Assembly: GCF_000744655.1 (NCBI RefSeq)
Contig: NZ_JQMJ01000004.1
Coordinates: forward strand, 2,542,001-2,606,000
Direction of reading: 5' to 3'
Length of the DNA stretch: 64,000 nt
Origin: Streptacidiphilus rugosus AM-16
GTDB lineage: Bacteria > Actinomycetota > Actinomycetes > Streptomycetales > Streptomycetaceae
Part shown: piece by piece, positions 8,094 to 18,766 of the stretch
Numbering within the stretch: the stretch's first letter is position 1
Layout of the letters: every line of letters begins with the position of its first letter
Notes under the pieces: model-generated
Seen by the model: only the letters and a program-made list of their open reading frames with translations
Database searches by the model: none
What the model was told of the DNA's origin: nothing
Made by a program: the position numbers and the translations under genes

Positions 8094-8100
<7 letters not shown>
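7924..8100 (+). CDS. Small Thr/Ser-rich upstream frame with TTADS repeats (possible leader of the exporter)
   Basis: A 58-codon frame begins at an ATG that would be near the 5' end of the transcript. It contains four exact TTADS pentapeptides, encoded by a 15-bp tandem repeat. Its TGA (8098-8100) lies inside the first codons of the ABC exporter gene, whose GTG is at 8094, so the frames overlap by seven bases. That overlap is what translational coupling would look like. No Shine-Dalgarno is visible. It may be a translated leader, or simply a repeat in the untranslated region that happens to be open. Confidence 0.3.
7982..8050 (+). repeat. 15-bp tandem repeat upstream of the ABC exporter
   Basis: Four perfect copies of GCACCACCGCAGACA plus a nine-base partial copy. 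More degenerate versions extend upstream from about 7955. The unit length keeps the reading frame of the small upstream frame. Confidence 0.85.
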
Positions 8101-9823
<1,723 letters not shown>

Positions 9824-9827
<4 letters not shown>

Positions 9828-11779
9828 GCTCCGGCGGCGACGAAGCGAAGGCGGCAGCGAGCCGCCGTCCCGGCGCGGCGGTCGGACCGGCCCGCTGGAT
9901 GGGCGCACAGCCCGCCGAGAAGTCGATGAACTTCAAGGAGTCCGGCAAGCGCCTGCTCGGCCGGCTCCGGCCCGAACGTCCGTTGATCGCGGGGGTGCTG
10001 GCACTGGCCACGGTCAGCGTCGCGCTCTCCGTCATCGGCCCGAAGGTGCTCGGCCACGCGACGGACCTGATCCTCGGCGGCGTCTTCGGCAAGAAGATCC
10101 CCGTCGGCACGGACCCGAGCAAGCTCGGGCTCAACCACAGCCAGCAGCAGATGCTGTCGTCGATCCACTTCACCCCCGGCAAGGGCATCGACTTCAACGC
10201 GGTCGGCACCGTCCTGCTCTGGGTCGCGGTGATCTACGCCTTCGCCGGGCTCTGCGGCGTGATCCAGGCGCGGCTGGCGAACATCGCGGTGCAGCGCGCG
10301 GCCAACCGGCTGCGCGGCGACGTCGAGGACAAGCTGGCCAGGCTGCCGCTGAGCTACTACGACAAGCAGCCGCGCGGCGAGGTGCTGAGCCGGGTCACCA
10401 ACGACATCGACAACATCGCCCAGACGCTGCAGCAGACGATGTCGCAGATCATCACCTCGCTGCTGACCGTGGTCGGCGTGCTGACGATGATGTTCTACAT
10501 CTCCTGGCTGCTGGCGCTGATCGCGCTGATCTCGATCCCCGCCTCGGCCGTGATCGCGGCCAAGGTCGGCAAGCGGGCGCAGCCGCAGTTCGTGCAGCAG
10601 TGGCGGTCCACCGGCAAGCTGAACGCCCACATCGAGGAGATGTACAGCGGACACTCGCTGGTCAAGGTGTTCGGCCGGCAGCAGGAGGCCGCGGAGCAGT
10701 TCCACGCCGAGAACGAGAAGCTCTACGCCAGCAGCTTCAAGGCGCAGTTCATCTCTGGCCTGATCCAGCCGTGCATGATGTTCATCGGGAACCTCAACTA
10801 CGTGCTGGTGGCCGTGGTCGGCGGTCTGCGGGTGGCGTCCGGCGCGCTGTCCATCGGTGACGTGCAGGCGTTCATCCAGTACTCGCGGCAGTTCAGCCAG
10901 CCGCTGACCCAGGTCGCCTCGATGGCCAACCTGGTGCAGTCCGGCGTGGCCTCCGCCGAGCGGGTCTTCGAACTGCTGGACGCGCCCGAGCAGTCGGAGG
11001 AGCCGGAGCACCCGGCGCGTCCGGAGATCGTCCAGGGCCGGGTCGCCTTCGAGCACGTGGCCTTCCGCTACGACCCGGAGAAGCCGCTCATCGAGGACCT
11101 CTCGCTGACGGCGGAGCCCGGCCACACCGTCGCCATCGTCGGCCCGACGGGTGCGGGCAAGACCACCCTGGTCAACCTGCTGATGCGGTTCTACGAGCCG
11201 ACGTCCGGCCGGATCACGCTGGACGGCGTGAACGTCGCGGCGATGAACCGGGAGGAGCTGCGCGCCCACATCGGCATGGTGCTCCAGGACACCTGGCTCT
11301 TCGGCGGCACCATCGCGGAGAACATCGCCTACGGTTCGGCCGGGGCCTCCCGCGAGCAGATCGTCGCGGCCGCGAAGGCGGCCCACGTCGACCGCTTCGT
11401 TCGGACGCTGCCGGACGGCTACGACACGGTGATCGACGACGAGGGCACCGGCGTCAGCGCGGGCGAGAAGCAGCTGATCACCATCGCCCGGGCGTTCCTC
11501 GCCGAGCCGTCGATCCTGGTGCTGGACGAAGCGACGAGCTCGGTCGACACCCGCACCGAGGTGCTGATCCAGCGGGCGATGGCCAAGCTGCGCTCCGGCC
11601 GCACGGCCTTCGTGATCGCCCACCGGCTCTCCACGATCCGTGACGCGGACACCATCCTGGTCATGGAGGACGGCGCGATCGTCGAGCAGGGCGACCACGC
11701 CTCGCTGCTGGACCAGGGCGGCGCCTACGCGCGGCTCTACCAGGCGCAGTTCGCCCAGGCGGTCGCCGAGGTGGACTGA
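9824..11779 (+). CDS. ABC exporter half-transporter with consensus ATPase site (second subunit)
   Basis: A 651-residue partner of the preceding subunit, coupled by a four-base ATGA overlap. A charged, Ala-rich N-terminal extension of about 40 residues precedes the first helix. There is a soluble insertion after helix 1 (about 85-110), a six-helix membrane domain, and a nucleotide-binding domain. Walker A is GPTGAGKTT (about 440), the signature VSAGEKQ (about 544), Walker B LVLDEATSSVD with the catalytic Glu (about 564), and the H-loop AHRLST with His (about 598). The signature has Ala for the usual first Gly. It supplies Walker B Glu and the H-loop His for the active composite site, completed by the partner's signature motif. 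Confidence 0.92.
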
Positions 11780-11809
11780 GGCCCGACGGGTCGGCAGAGC
11801 CGCAGAGCA

Positions 11810-11846
11810 GGAGGGGTGGGCGCTTCACGGAAGCGCCCACCCCTCC
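11810..11846 (+). terminator. Rho-independent-type terminator after the ABC exporter
   Basis: GGAGGGGTGGGCGCTTC and its perfect complement flank a three-base ACG loop. The 17-bp stem ends the exporter operon and also faces the convergent small gene ending at 11923. Confidence 0.85.
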
Positions 11847-11922
11847 CGTATGCGCCCCCGCCGTCGCTCCGAATGAACAACCCCATCGGCGTCCGCCACC
11901 GGCTACTGCAAACTGCTACCCG

Positions 11923-12213
11923 CTACCGCACGCTGACGACCGGGCTCGGGCTCGGCGGAGTGGGCGCAGGGTCGTGATGGGTGCCCTGGGTGACCATCCA
12001 GGCGACGGCCGCTCCCGCGATCAGCAGGCCGCCCGCTCCGGCGAGCCTGGGGTCGAGCAGCGGATTGCGTGGCTCGGCGCGGCCTCCATGGTCCGCCGCG
12101 TCGTGCCCGACACCGCGCCCCGCGCTGTGCCCGCCGCCCCCGGGCTCGCCGCCGCCCTTCGCCGCGCCGCCCTTCGCCGCGCCGCCCTTCGCCGCGCTGC
12201 CCTTCGCCGCCAT
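11923..12213 (-). CDS. Small single-pass membrane protein with AAKGG repeats
   Basis: A 96-residue protein. Residues 2-21 are AAKGS followed by three AAKGG units; a Gly/His-rich linker follows, then one hydrophobic helix (about 55-75) and a Pro/Ser tail. The basic N-terminus and single helix suggest N-in topology with a short extracytoplasmic tail. No known family was recognised. It lies 16 bases after the AraC-type regulator stop on the same strand, so it may be co-transcribed. The repetitive Ala/Lys composition makes the exact start uncertain. Confidence 0.55.
   Translation of the reverse strand: MAAKGSAAKGGAAKGGAAKGGGEPGGGGHSAGRGVGHDAADHGGRAEPRNPLLDPRLAGAGGLLIAGAAVAWMVTQGTHHDPAPTPPSPSPVVSVR
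12151..12210 (-). repeat. 15-bp in-frame tandem repeat encoding (AAKGG)n
   Basis: Four 15-bp units of the type GCGGCGAAGGGCGGC, the first with AGC for the last codon, encode the N-terminal AAKGS/AAKGG repeats. Copies are nearly identical at DNA level, indicating recent expansion. Confidence 0.8.
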
Positions 12214-12229
12214 CCGGCCAGGCTAGCCC

Positions 12230-13024
12230 TCAGTCGCCCCGGACGTAACGGGTCGGCGGAACGCCCACGACCGCCGTGAAGTCGCGGGTGAGGTGGGCCT
12301 GGTCCGCGTAGCCCAGATCCGCGGCCAGGGCGGCCCAGTCGACCGCACCGCTGTCCGCGCGCTGCGCCGCCTCCTGCAGGCGTGAACGGCGCAGCACCCA
12401 CTTCGGGGAGACGCCGACGTACTCCGCGAAGAGCCGTTGCAGGGTGCGCGCAGAGAGGTCGAAGCGGGCGGCGACCTGCTCGACCCGGAGCAGCGCGTGA
12501 TCCTCCGTCATGACGGCCACGATCCCGGCGATCTGTGCGGCCGTCGGGTCGGCCTCCGGCCTCCGCAGGAACGCCTCCACCCGCCGGACCATGTCGTCCG
12601 CCTCGGTGCAGGCCAGCACCTCGGGGCCGAGCGCGTCGACCTCAGGGCCGAAGAACCGCGAGGCCGGCAGGACGCGGTCGGTGAGCTCCTGGACGGGGCC
12701 GGGTGCGAAGGCGCGGAAGCCGCCGGGCAGGAACCTGACCCCGTGCACCTGTCCCGCGTCGACCAGCCTGCGCGTGAAGACGCCGCGGTTCACGCCGTAG
12801 ACGAGCGGCCCCTGCTCCTCGAGGACCAGGTGGACGTTCGGGTGGGAGAGCACCTGCTGCTCGTAGGGCGGCCGACCGGTCACGTCCCAGCGGACGATCC
12901 AGTGGTAGTCGACCCAGGGTGCGAGCGCCGGGCCCGGGGGAAGCGTGGTCACCGTGAAGCGGCCCGCCCCCTGCTCGGGGCGCAGCACGCCGCGGCGCCC
13001 CTCGGCGCCTCCCGCACGTTCCAT
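12230..13024 (-). CDS. AraC-family transcriptional regulator
   Basis: A 264-residue regulator. The N-terminal domain (about 20-155) has the pattern of AraC proteins with a DUF6597-like sensor: PPGPALAPWVDYHWIVRWD, then HPNVHLVLEE, then VHGVRFLPGGFRAF. The C-terminal domain (about 175-262) has two helix-turn-helix motifs, RVEQVAARFDLSARTLQRLF and LAADLGYADQAHLTRDF, and ends in the usual PPTRYVRGD. It is divergent from the TIGR03086-type gene at 13090 with 65 bases between them, so that gene is its most likely target along with itself. No effector can be inferred. Confidence 0.88.
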   Translation of the reverse strand: MERAGGAEGRRGVLRPEQGAGRFTVTTLPPGPALAPWVDYHWIVRWDVTGRPPYEQQVLSHPNVHLVLEEQGPLVYGVNRGVFTRRLVDAGQVHGVRFLPGGFRAFAPGPVQELTDRVLPASRFFGPEVDALGPEVLACTEADDMVRRVEAFLRRPEADPTAAQIAGIVAVMTEDHALLRVEQVAARFDLSARTLQRLFAEYVGVSPKWVLRRSRLQEAAQRADSGAVDWAALAADLGYADQAHLTRDFTAVVGVPPTRYVRGD

Positions 13025-13089
13025 GCCCGCAGCCTAACTGTCGCGTTTCTTCAAGCCCCGGAGCGACCTCACGGCCTACCGTCGGCCCC

Positions 13090-13665
13090 ATGAACAAGCT
13101 GCCCGAACTGCACGAACGACTGACCAACGCCGCCGCCGAGACCGTCAGGGTGGTGCGCGGCATCGACCCGTCCGCTCTGGACGCGGCGACCCCCTCGGCG
13201 GAGTGGGACCTGCGCGCGGTCGTGAACCACCTGATCCTCTGGACCGCGCACAACTTCGCGCTGCGCGCCGAGGGCGGGTCCGTGCCCGCCGAGTGGTACG
13301 AGCGCGACTTCACCGCCGAGCCGGGCTGGGCCGAGGCCTACGCGGTGCAGGTCGACAAGGCGCTGGCCGCCTGGTCCGAACCCTCCGTCTGGGAGCGGGA
13401 GATGCCGATGGGCGACTCCGCCGTCCCCGCGACGGCGATCGCGGGCATGATCCTGATGGAGTTCGCCCTGCACGGCTGGGAGGCGGCCCAGGGCTCCGGC
13501 CAGCAGTACACGCTGGACGAGGCGACGTCCGCGACGCTGCTCGCGCTGGTGGAGGAGTACGGCGAGATGTTCCGCCAGTACGACGGCTTCGCCGCGGCCC
13601 TCACCCTCCCTGCGGACGCCCCGGCCTTCGAGCGCGCGCTGGCGCTGTCCGGCCGGAAGCCCTGA
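13090..13665 (+). CDS. TIGR03086-type / mycothiol-dependent-maleylpyruvate-isomerase-fold protein
   Basis: A 191-residue protein of the actinobacterial DinB/MDMPI fold. It begins LHERLTNAAAETVRVVRGI, has the family block TPSAEWDLRAVVNHLILW (His in the first metal-ligand position) and MEFALHGWEAAQ in the second half. Such proteins bind a metal through three histidines and are thought to be thiol-dependent, often mycothiol-dependent, transferases; most have no demonstrated activity. It is divergent from the AraC regulator and convergent with the kinase gene, 31 bases away. The ATG at 13090 is the only sensible start. Confidence 0.8.
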   Translation: MNKLPELHERLTNAAAETVRVVRGIDPSALDAATPSAEWDLRAVVNHLILWTAHNFALRAEGGSVPAEWYERDFTAEPGWAEAYAVQVDKALAAWSEPSVWEREMPMGDSAVPATAIAGMILMEFALHGWEAAQGSGQQYTLDEATSATLLALVEEYGEMFRQYDGFAAALTLPADAPAFERALALSGRKP

Positions 13666-13696
13666 GCCCGTCTCCCGACGGCCCGCACCAGCCGGA

Positions 13697-15724
13697 TCAG
13701 GTGCGGCTGCTCCGTAGCGCCGGCCAGGTCTGCGGGCCGACGCCGCCGTCCGCGCTGAGGCCCATGTGGCGCTGGAACGCGATCACGGCCGCCTTCGTGT
13801 CCGGCCCGAACTGGCCGTCGATCCCGGACGATCCGACGCTGTAGCCGCGGTAGGTCAGCAGGCACTGGACCTCCTTGACCGCAGCCCCGGTCATGCCGGG
13901 GTCGGTCTCGGCGCTGCCCGAGTAGTACGTGCAGTTCTGGTCCCAGATCGGCTGGCTCGGGGGCGGCGGGGCCGCGGGCGTGGTGTGCGGAGCGGACGGG
14001 GTGCTCTTCGACGGGGCGGGGGTGGTCGGCTGGTTGCCGGTCGTGCCGCCGCCGGGCGCCGGGGTGGTGCCGGACGTGGCGGTGGTGCCGGACGTGGCGG
14101 GGGCGCCCGCGCCGCCACCGGGCTGGGCGCCGGCGGACGCCGTGTGCCCAGCGGACGACGGAGCGGCGGAGCCGGTGGCCGACGCGGCGGCGGACGGCGC
14201 ACCCGAAGTCGTGGCCGTGATCGTCGCCGACGCGTCTCCCGAAGGGGAGACCACGACTCCGTCCACACTGCCGTCGCCCTGCTGGGAGGCGGCGGTGTGC
14301 GTGCCGGATCCGCCGCCGGTCAGGGCGACCGCGGTTCCGGTCAGCGCGGCCACCGCCAGCACCGCGGCGACGGCGAGCAGCACGCCGCGACGACCTCGCC
14401 GCGGCTCCTCGGCCGCACCGGGAGCTGCGGGGGAACCAACGGAGACGTAGGCGGGCAGCACCTGCGGCACCGCCGCCTGGTGCTGCGCACCCTGGTACGG
14501 CCCCTGGTAGGGCCCCGGGGTTCCTGGATCGCCCATGACCGGGACGGTCGGCGGTGTCTGCCGCACCGGCGTCGGGCTCGGGCCCGCGCTCGGGGCCAGG
14601 TTCAAGGCCGGGCCCTGAGCCGGAGCCGGAGCGGTGGGGGGCGTGTGCGGAGCCGGCGCCACGGGCGTTCCGGTGCCGCGCCCGAGCAGCATGGTGCCGT
14701 CGTCGGCCACGGGGGCGTCGGCCGCCGGGAGCGGAAGCAGTTGCACGGCGGCGGCGACCTCGACGCGGCTCATGATCGCCGCGCTGAGCTCCGCCGACCA
14801 GGGCGCGGCGACCTGGTGAGAGGCCGCCTGCTCCACCACGTCCTCCGCGGAGGGACGGGCGTCGGGGTTCTTGTCCAGGCAGGAACGGACCAGGGCGGCC
14901 AGGGTGGGGTCGATGGCCTCGACCTCGCCCAGCACCTCCTCCTTGGGCTCCTCGAAGGCGACCCGGTGCAGCACGTCGACGGTGGTCCCGTCGCCGAAGG
15001 GACCGTGGCCGGTGAGCGCGAAGGCGATGACCGAACCGAGCGCGAAGAGGTCGGACGAGCTGGCAACGGCCTGTCCGCGCACCTGCTCCGGGGACATGTA
15101 GGCGGGGGTGCCCACCTGCTGGCCGGTGGTGGTGATGGAGCTGGTGTCGGCGGCCTGGGAGATGCCGAAGTCGATGACCCGGCAACCGGCCGGTCCCAGA
15201 ATGACGTTGGAGGGTTTGATGTCGCGGTGGACCACGCCGACCCGCTCCATCGCCGAGACCGCCTGGGCGAGTTCGAGGGCGATCCGCCAGGCCGCCGTCG
15301 GGCCGGTCGGGCCGGCGGTCGCCACCGCCTCGGAGAGGCTGGGCCCGGGTATGTACTCGGTGGCCATCCAGAGCAGGTCGCCGTCGTAGCCGCTGCCGAG
15401 CAGCACCGCGGCCTGCTCGCCGCGCACCCGCGCGAGTGCGGCGGACTCGCGTTCGAAGCGACGGCGGAAGCCCTCGTCCTCCGCGTACTCGGGGCGGATC
15501 ACCTTGACCGCGGCCAGCCCTGAGCTTCCGTCAACCGGACGGCCGAGGTAGATCCTGCCCATCCCGCCGCCCCCCAGCAGCGCGATGACGGCGTAAGGGC
15601 CCACGCGGCGCGGGTCCATGGCGCGCAGCGGCTTCGCGCCGAGGCGGTCCAGGCCCACGGAGTCGAAGACTCTGGGGTCACCGAAGGAACTGGGTCCGGC
15701 GAAAGCGCCGTTCGGCTCGGACAT
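13697..15724 (-). CDS. Membrane Ser/Thr protein kinase with extracellular peptidoglycan-binding domain
   Basis: A 675-residue receptor kinase. The Hanks-type domain (about 40-310) shows the glycine loop LLGGGGMGRIYLG, AVKVIRPEY (catalytic Lys), HRDIKPSN (about 166), DFGIS (about 183) and GTPAYMSPEQ. A Pro/Ala-rich juxtamembrane segment, one helix (about 445-468) and a Ser/Thr/Ala-rich extracellular linker follow. The C-terminus (about 600-673) is a peptidoglycan_binding_1 domain, ending DGQFGPDTKAAVIAFQ and GVGPQTWPAL. It probably senses cell-wall state and phosphorylates cytoplasmic targets. The ATG at 15724 was preferred to 15757 because conserved sequence begins only later and a G-rich site precedes it. 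Confidence 0.9.
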   Translation of the reverse strand: MSEPNGAFAGPSSFGDPRVFDSVGLDRLGAKPLRAMDPRRVGPYAVIALLGGGGMGRIYLGRPVDGSSGLAAVKVIRPEYAEDEGFRRRFERESAALARVRGEQAAVLLGSGYDGDLLWMATEYIPGPSLSEAVATAGPTGPTAAWRIALELAQAVSAMERVGVVHRDIKPSNVILGPAGCRVIDFGISQAADTSSITTTGQQVGTPAYMSPEQVRGQAVASSSDLFALGSVIAFALTGHGPFGDGTTVDVLHRVAFEEPKEEVLGEVEAIDPTLAALVRSCLDKNPDARPSAEDVVEQAASHQVAAPWSAELSAAIMSRVEVAAAVQLLPLPAADAPVADDGTMLLGRGTGTPVAPAPHTPPTAPAPAQGPALNLAPSAGPSPTPVRQTPPTVPVMGDPGTPGPYQGPYQGAQHQAAVPQVLPAYVSVGSPAAPGAAEEPRRGRRGVLLAVAAVLAVAALTGTAVALTGGGSGTHTAASQQGDGSVDGVVVSPSGDASATITATTSGAPSAAASATGSAAPSSAGHTASAGAQPGGGAGAPATSGTTATSGTTPAPGGGTTGNQPTTPAPSKSTPSAPHTTPAAPPPPSQPIWDQNCTYYSGSAETDPGMTGAAVKEVQCLLTYRGYSVGSSGIDGQFGPDTKAAVIAFQRHMGLSADGGVGPQTWPALRSSRT

Positions 15725-15814
15725 GATGCGGGGCCCCCGATATGGCAAAGCGGTCACAACTGGTCACATTGGCAACGGGAGATTACCGCAGTCCCCATGA
15801 GCCCGAACACGCGC

Positions 15815-15848
15815 GAGACCCCCGCACGTCCTTCCGTGCAGGGGTCTC
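15815..15848 (-). terminator. Terminator downstream of lepA
   Basis: GAGACCCC and GGGGTCTC pair outside a one-base mismatch, and GCACG pairs with CGTGC inside, around a six-base loop. It lies 23 bases after the lepA stop. Confidence 0.75.
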
Positions 15849-15870
15849 AGGTGGCCTGTGGTGCGGGCGG

Positions 15871-17745
15871 CTACTTCTTCTTCTCGCCCGCCGGGCCCTC
15901 GGCGTCGGTGGACAGCGCGGCGATGAAGGCCTCCTGCGGGACCTCCACACGACCGACCATCTTCATCCGCTTCTTGCCTTCCTTCTGCTTCTCCAGCAGC
16001 TTCCGCTTACGGGAGATGTCACCGCCGTAGCACTTGGCGAGGACGTCCTTGCGGATCGCGCGGACCGTCTCGCGGGCGATGACGCGCGAGCCGATAGCGG
16101 CCTGGATCGGCACCTCGAACTGCTGGCGCGGGATCAGCTTCTGCAGCTTCCCAGCCATCATCACGCCGTAGTTGTAGGCCTTGTCGCGGTGCACGATCGC
16201 CGAGAACGCGTCGACCTGCTCGCCCTGGAGGAGGATGTCGACGCGGACCAGGTTCGCGCTCTGCTCGCCGATGGGCTCGTAGTCGAGCGAGGCGTAGCCG
16301 CGGGTCTTTGACTTCAGCTGGTCGAAGAAGTCGAAGACGATCTCGGCGAGCGGCAGGTTGTAGCGGATCTCGACGCGGTCCTCGGAGAGGTAGTCCATGC
16401 CCTGGAGCACGCCACGGCGGGACTGGCAGAGCTCCATGATGGCGCCGACGAACTCGTTCGGGGCCAGGATCGTGCCGCGCACGATGGGCTCGTGCACCTC
16501 GGCGATCTTGCCGCTGGGGAACTCGCTCGGGTTGGTGACGATGTGCTCGGTGCCGTCCTCCATGACCACGCGGTAGACCACGTTGGGGGCGGTGGAGATC
16601 AGGTCGAGGTTGAACTCGCGCTCCAGGCGCTCCCGGATGATCTCCAGGTGCAGCAGGCCGAGGAAGCCGCAGCGGTAGCCGAAGCCGAGCGCGACGGACG
16701 TCTCGGGCTCGTAGACCAGGGCGGCGTCGTTGAGGCGCAGCTTGTCCAGGGCGTCGCGCAGCAGCGGGTAGTCCGAGCCGTCGAGCGGGTAGAGGCCCGA
16801 GAAGACCATCGGCTTCGGGTCCTTGTAGCCGCCGAGGGCCTCGGTGGCGCCCTTGTGCATCGAGGTGATGGTGTCACCGACGCGGGACTGGCGGACGTCC
16901 TTGACGCCGGTGATCAGGTAGCCGACCTCGCCGACGCCCAGGCCCTGGGACGGCTTCGGCTCGGGCGAGATGACGCCGATCTCCAGCAGCTCGTGGGTGG
17001 CGCCGGTCGACATCATCTGGATGCGCTCGCGCTTGTTGAGCTGTCCGTCGACGACCCGGACGTAGGTGACCACGCCGCGGTAGGCGTCGTAGACCGAGTC
17101 GAAGATCATCGCGCGGGCGGGCGCGTCCTTGACGCCGACCGGGGCCGGGATGCGCTCGACGACCGCGTCCAGGATGGCCTCGACGCCGAGCCCGGTCTTG
17201 GCGCTGGCGCGGAGCACCTCGCTCGGGTCGCAGCCGATGATGTGGGCGATCTCGTCGGCGTACTTCTCCGGCTGGGCGGCCGGGAGGTCGATCTTGTTGA
17301 GCACCGGGATGATCGTGAGGTCGTTCTCCAGCGCCAGGTAGAGGTTGGCGAGGGTCTGCGCCTCGATGCCCTGGGCGGCGTCGACGATCAGCAGGGTGCC
17401 CTCGCACGCGGCGAGGGAACGGGAGACCTCGTAGGTGAAGTCGACGTGACCCGGCGTGTCGATCATGTTCAGGATGTGCGTGGTGCCGGCCTCGGCGCCG
17501 CTGAGCGGGGCCCAGGGCAGGCGCACGGCCTGCGACTTGATGGTGATCCCGCGCTCGCGCTCGATGTCCATCCGGTCCAGGTACTGCGCACGCATCTGCC
17601 GGGGGTCGACCACGCCGGTAATCTGGAGCATCCGGTCGGCAAGCGTGGACTTGCCGTGGTCGATGTGGGCGATGATGCAGAAGTTGCGAATCAGCGCCGG
17701 GTCGGTGCTGCTGGGCTCCGGAACGTTGACGGGGATGGCGGACAC
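15871..17745 (-). CDS. lepA: LepA / EF4 translation elongation factor
   Basis: A 624-residue translational GTPase, the normal length. G motifs are AHIDHGKST (P loop), DTPGHVDF (G3) and NKIDLP (G4). The LepA-specific C-terminal domain ends with the lysine-rich [26 protein letters not shown] tail that enters the peptidyl-transferase region. EF4 acts on stalled ribosomes and in ribosome assembly. The first codon is GTG at 17745, reading [12 protein letters not shown]. The downstream kinase gene is separated by a terminator. In actinobacteria lepA, rpsT and holA are neighbours, as here. Confidence 0.97.
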   Translation of the reverse strand: MSAIPVNVPEPSSTDPALIRNFCIIAHIDHGKSTLADRMLQITGVVDPRQMRAQYLDRMDIERERGITIKSQAVRLPWAPLSGAEAGTTHILNMIDTPGHVDFTYEVSRSLAACEGTLLIVDAAQGIEAQTLANLYLALENDLTIIPVLNKIDLPAAQPEKYADEIAHIIGCDPSEVLRASAKTGLGVEAILDAVVERIPAPVGVKDAPARAMIFDSVYDAYRGVVTYVRVVDGQLNKRERIQMMSTGATHELLEIGVISPEPKPSQGLGVGEVGYLITGVKDVRQSRVGDTITSMHKGATEALGGYKDPKPMVFSGLYPLDGSDYPLLRDALDKLRLNDAALVYEPETSVALGFGYRCGFLGLLHLEIIRERLEREFNLDLISTAPNVVYRVVMEDGTEHIVTNPSEFPSGKIAEVHEPIVRGTILAPNEFVGAIMELCQSRRGVLQGMDYLSEDRVEIRYNLPLAEIVFDFFDQLKSKTRGYASLDYEPIGEQSANLVRVDILLQGEQVDAFSAIVHRDKAYNYGVMMAGKLQKLIPRQQFEVPIQAAIGSRVIARETVRAIRKDVLAKCYGGDISRKRKLLEKQKEGKKRMKMVGRVEVPQEAFIAALSTDAEGPAGEKKK

Positions 17746-17900
17746 GCAGGATCCAGTTCTTCTGATCGGCCGGGGGACTCGGTCGCGGTGAGGTCGGGGT
17801 CGGGTCGTTCACGTCAAGTATCGGGCCTGATGCCTGGGGCCTGACGTCGTCAATCCGTCCCATGGTCCCATGGCCCGGCGCTGGTGCAGAATCCTGGGGC

Positions 17901-18200
17901 ATGATCATGGAATCCGCACTGCTCGACGTCCGACCGGGCCGGGAGGACGCCTTTCTCGCCGCCTTCGCCGAGGCCCGTCCGCTGATCGCCGCCCAGCCCG
18001 GCTTCCGTTCGGTGGCGCTGCGGCGCGGGCTGGACGAGGGGAACCGGTCGCGGTTCCTGCTGCTGGTCGAGTGGGAACGCCTGGAGGACCACACCGAGGG
18101 CTTCCGCAGGTCGGCCGAGTACGCGAGGTGGCGGGAGCTGCTCCACCACTTCTACGACCCCTTCCCGCTGGTCGAACACTTTGGCGAGTCGCTGGTCTGA
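17901..18200 (+). CDS. Small ABM-domain protein (antibiotic-biosynthesis-monooxygenase fold)
   Basis: A 99-residue single-domain protein with the dimeric ferredoxin-like ABM pattern: MESALLDVRPGREDAFLAAF, GFRSVALRRG, FLLLVEWERLEDHTEGFRRS and FYDPFPLVEHF. ABM proteins include cofactor-free oxygenases and haem-degrading enzymes as well as many proteins of unknown activity. No haem ligand pattern is evident. ATG codons at 17901 and 17907 are both possible. It lies between divergent lepA and co-directional rpsT, 96 bases before rpsT, and may be part of the rpsT leader transcript. Confidence 0.75.
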   Translation: MIMESALLDVRPGREDAFLAAFAEARPLIAAQPGFRSVALRRGLDEGNRSRFLLLVEWERLEDHTEGFRRSAEYARWRELLHHFYDPFPLVEHFGESLV

Positions 18201-18296
18201 TATCGTGGGCCATTGTGTTTGTGCTGTGCCATGCCCTCTAACCTGGCCCGGCGCAGGCACGGTCCCAGAAGAATCAACTCAGACTGAGGCTCATTC

Positions 18297-18563
18297 GTGG
18301 CGAACATCAAGTCCCAGATCAAGCGCATCAAGACCAACGAGAAGGCTCGTCAGCGCAACAAGGCTGTCAAGTCCTCCCTGAAGACCGCCATCCGCAAGAC
18401 CCGTGAGGCTGTGGAGGCGGGCGACTTCGAGAAGGCCGGCGTGCTGGCCCGTGAGGCGTCCAAGGAGCTGGACAAGGCTGTCAGCAAGGGCGTCATCCAC
18501 AAGAACCAGGCCGCCAACAAGAAGTCCGCGCTTGCCGTCAAGGCTGCCGGCCCCAAGGCCTGA
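18297..18563 (+). CDS. rpsT: 30S ribosomal protein S20
   Basis: An 88-residue, strongly basic protein with the canonical S20 start [20 protein letters not shown] and the later [12 protein letters not shown]. It binds 16S rRNA in the small-subunit body. The start codon is GTG at 18297, with TGAGG nine bases upstream. As in most actinobacteria it lies next to holA and lepA but on the opposite strand. A strong shared terminator separates it from convergent holA. Confidence 0.98.
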   Translation: MANIKSQIKRIKTNEKARQRNKAVKSSLKTAIRKTREAVEAGDFEKAGVLAREASKELDKAVSKGVIHKNQAANKKSALAVKAAGPKA

Positions 18564-18632
18564 TTTTCCTTGATCCCATACTCGACCGGACGCGCTCCCT
18601 CTCAAGCGCCCCGGACGAGTCGCACAACCTGG

Positions 18633-18670
18633 CAGCCCACGCGGCCTGCGTTCGCCACGCGGGTGGGCTG
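18633..18670. terminator. Hairpin in the rpsT-holA gap
   Basis: CAGCCCAC at 18633-18640 pairs with GTGGGCTG at 18663-18670 around a GC-rich loop. It is weaker than the next hairpin and may be a secondary terminator. Confidence 0.5.
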
Positions 18671-18688
18671 CGGTAGCTGAAGCTGACG

Positions 18689-18727
18689 GAAGGGCCCCGT
18701 GATCCCCCTGGGATCACGGGGCCCTTC
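18689..18727. terminator. Bidirectional terminator between rpsT and holA
   Basis: An 18-base arm beginning GAAGGGCCCCGTGATCCC pairs perfectly with its complement around a three-base loop. It serves convergent rpsT and holA. Confidence 0.85.
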
Positions 18728-18766
18728 TGGTTCTGCGCCGGTGCCGGTTCAGCGCTGGTGTCTGGT

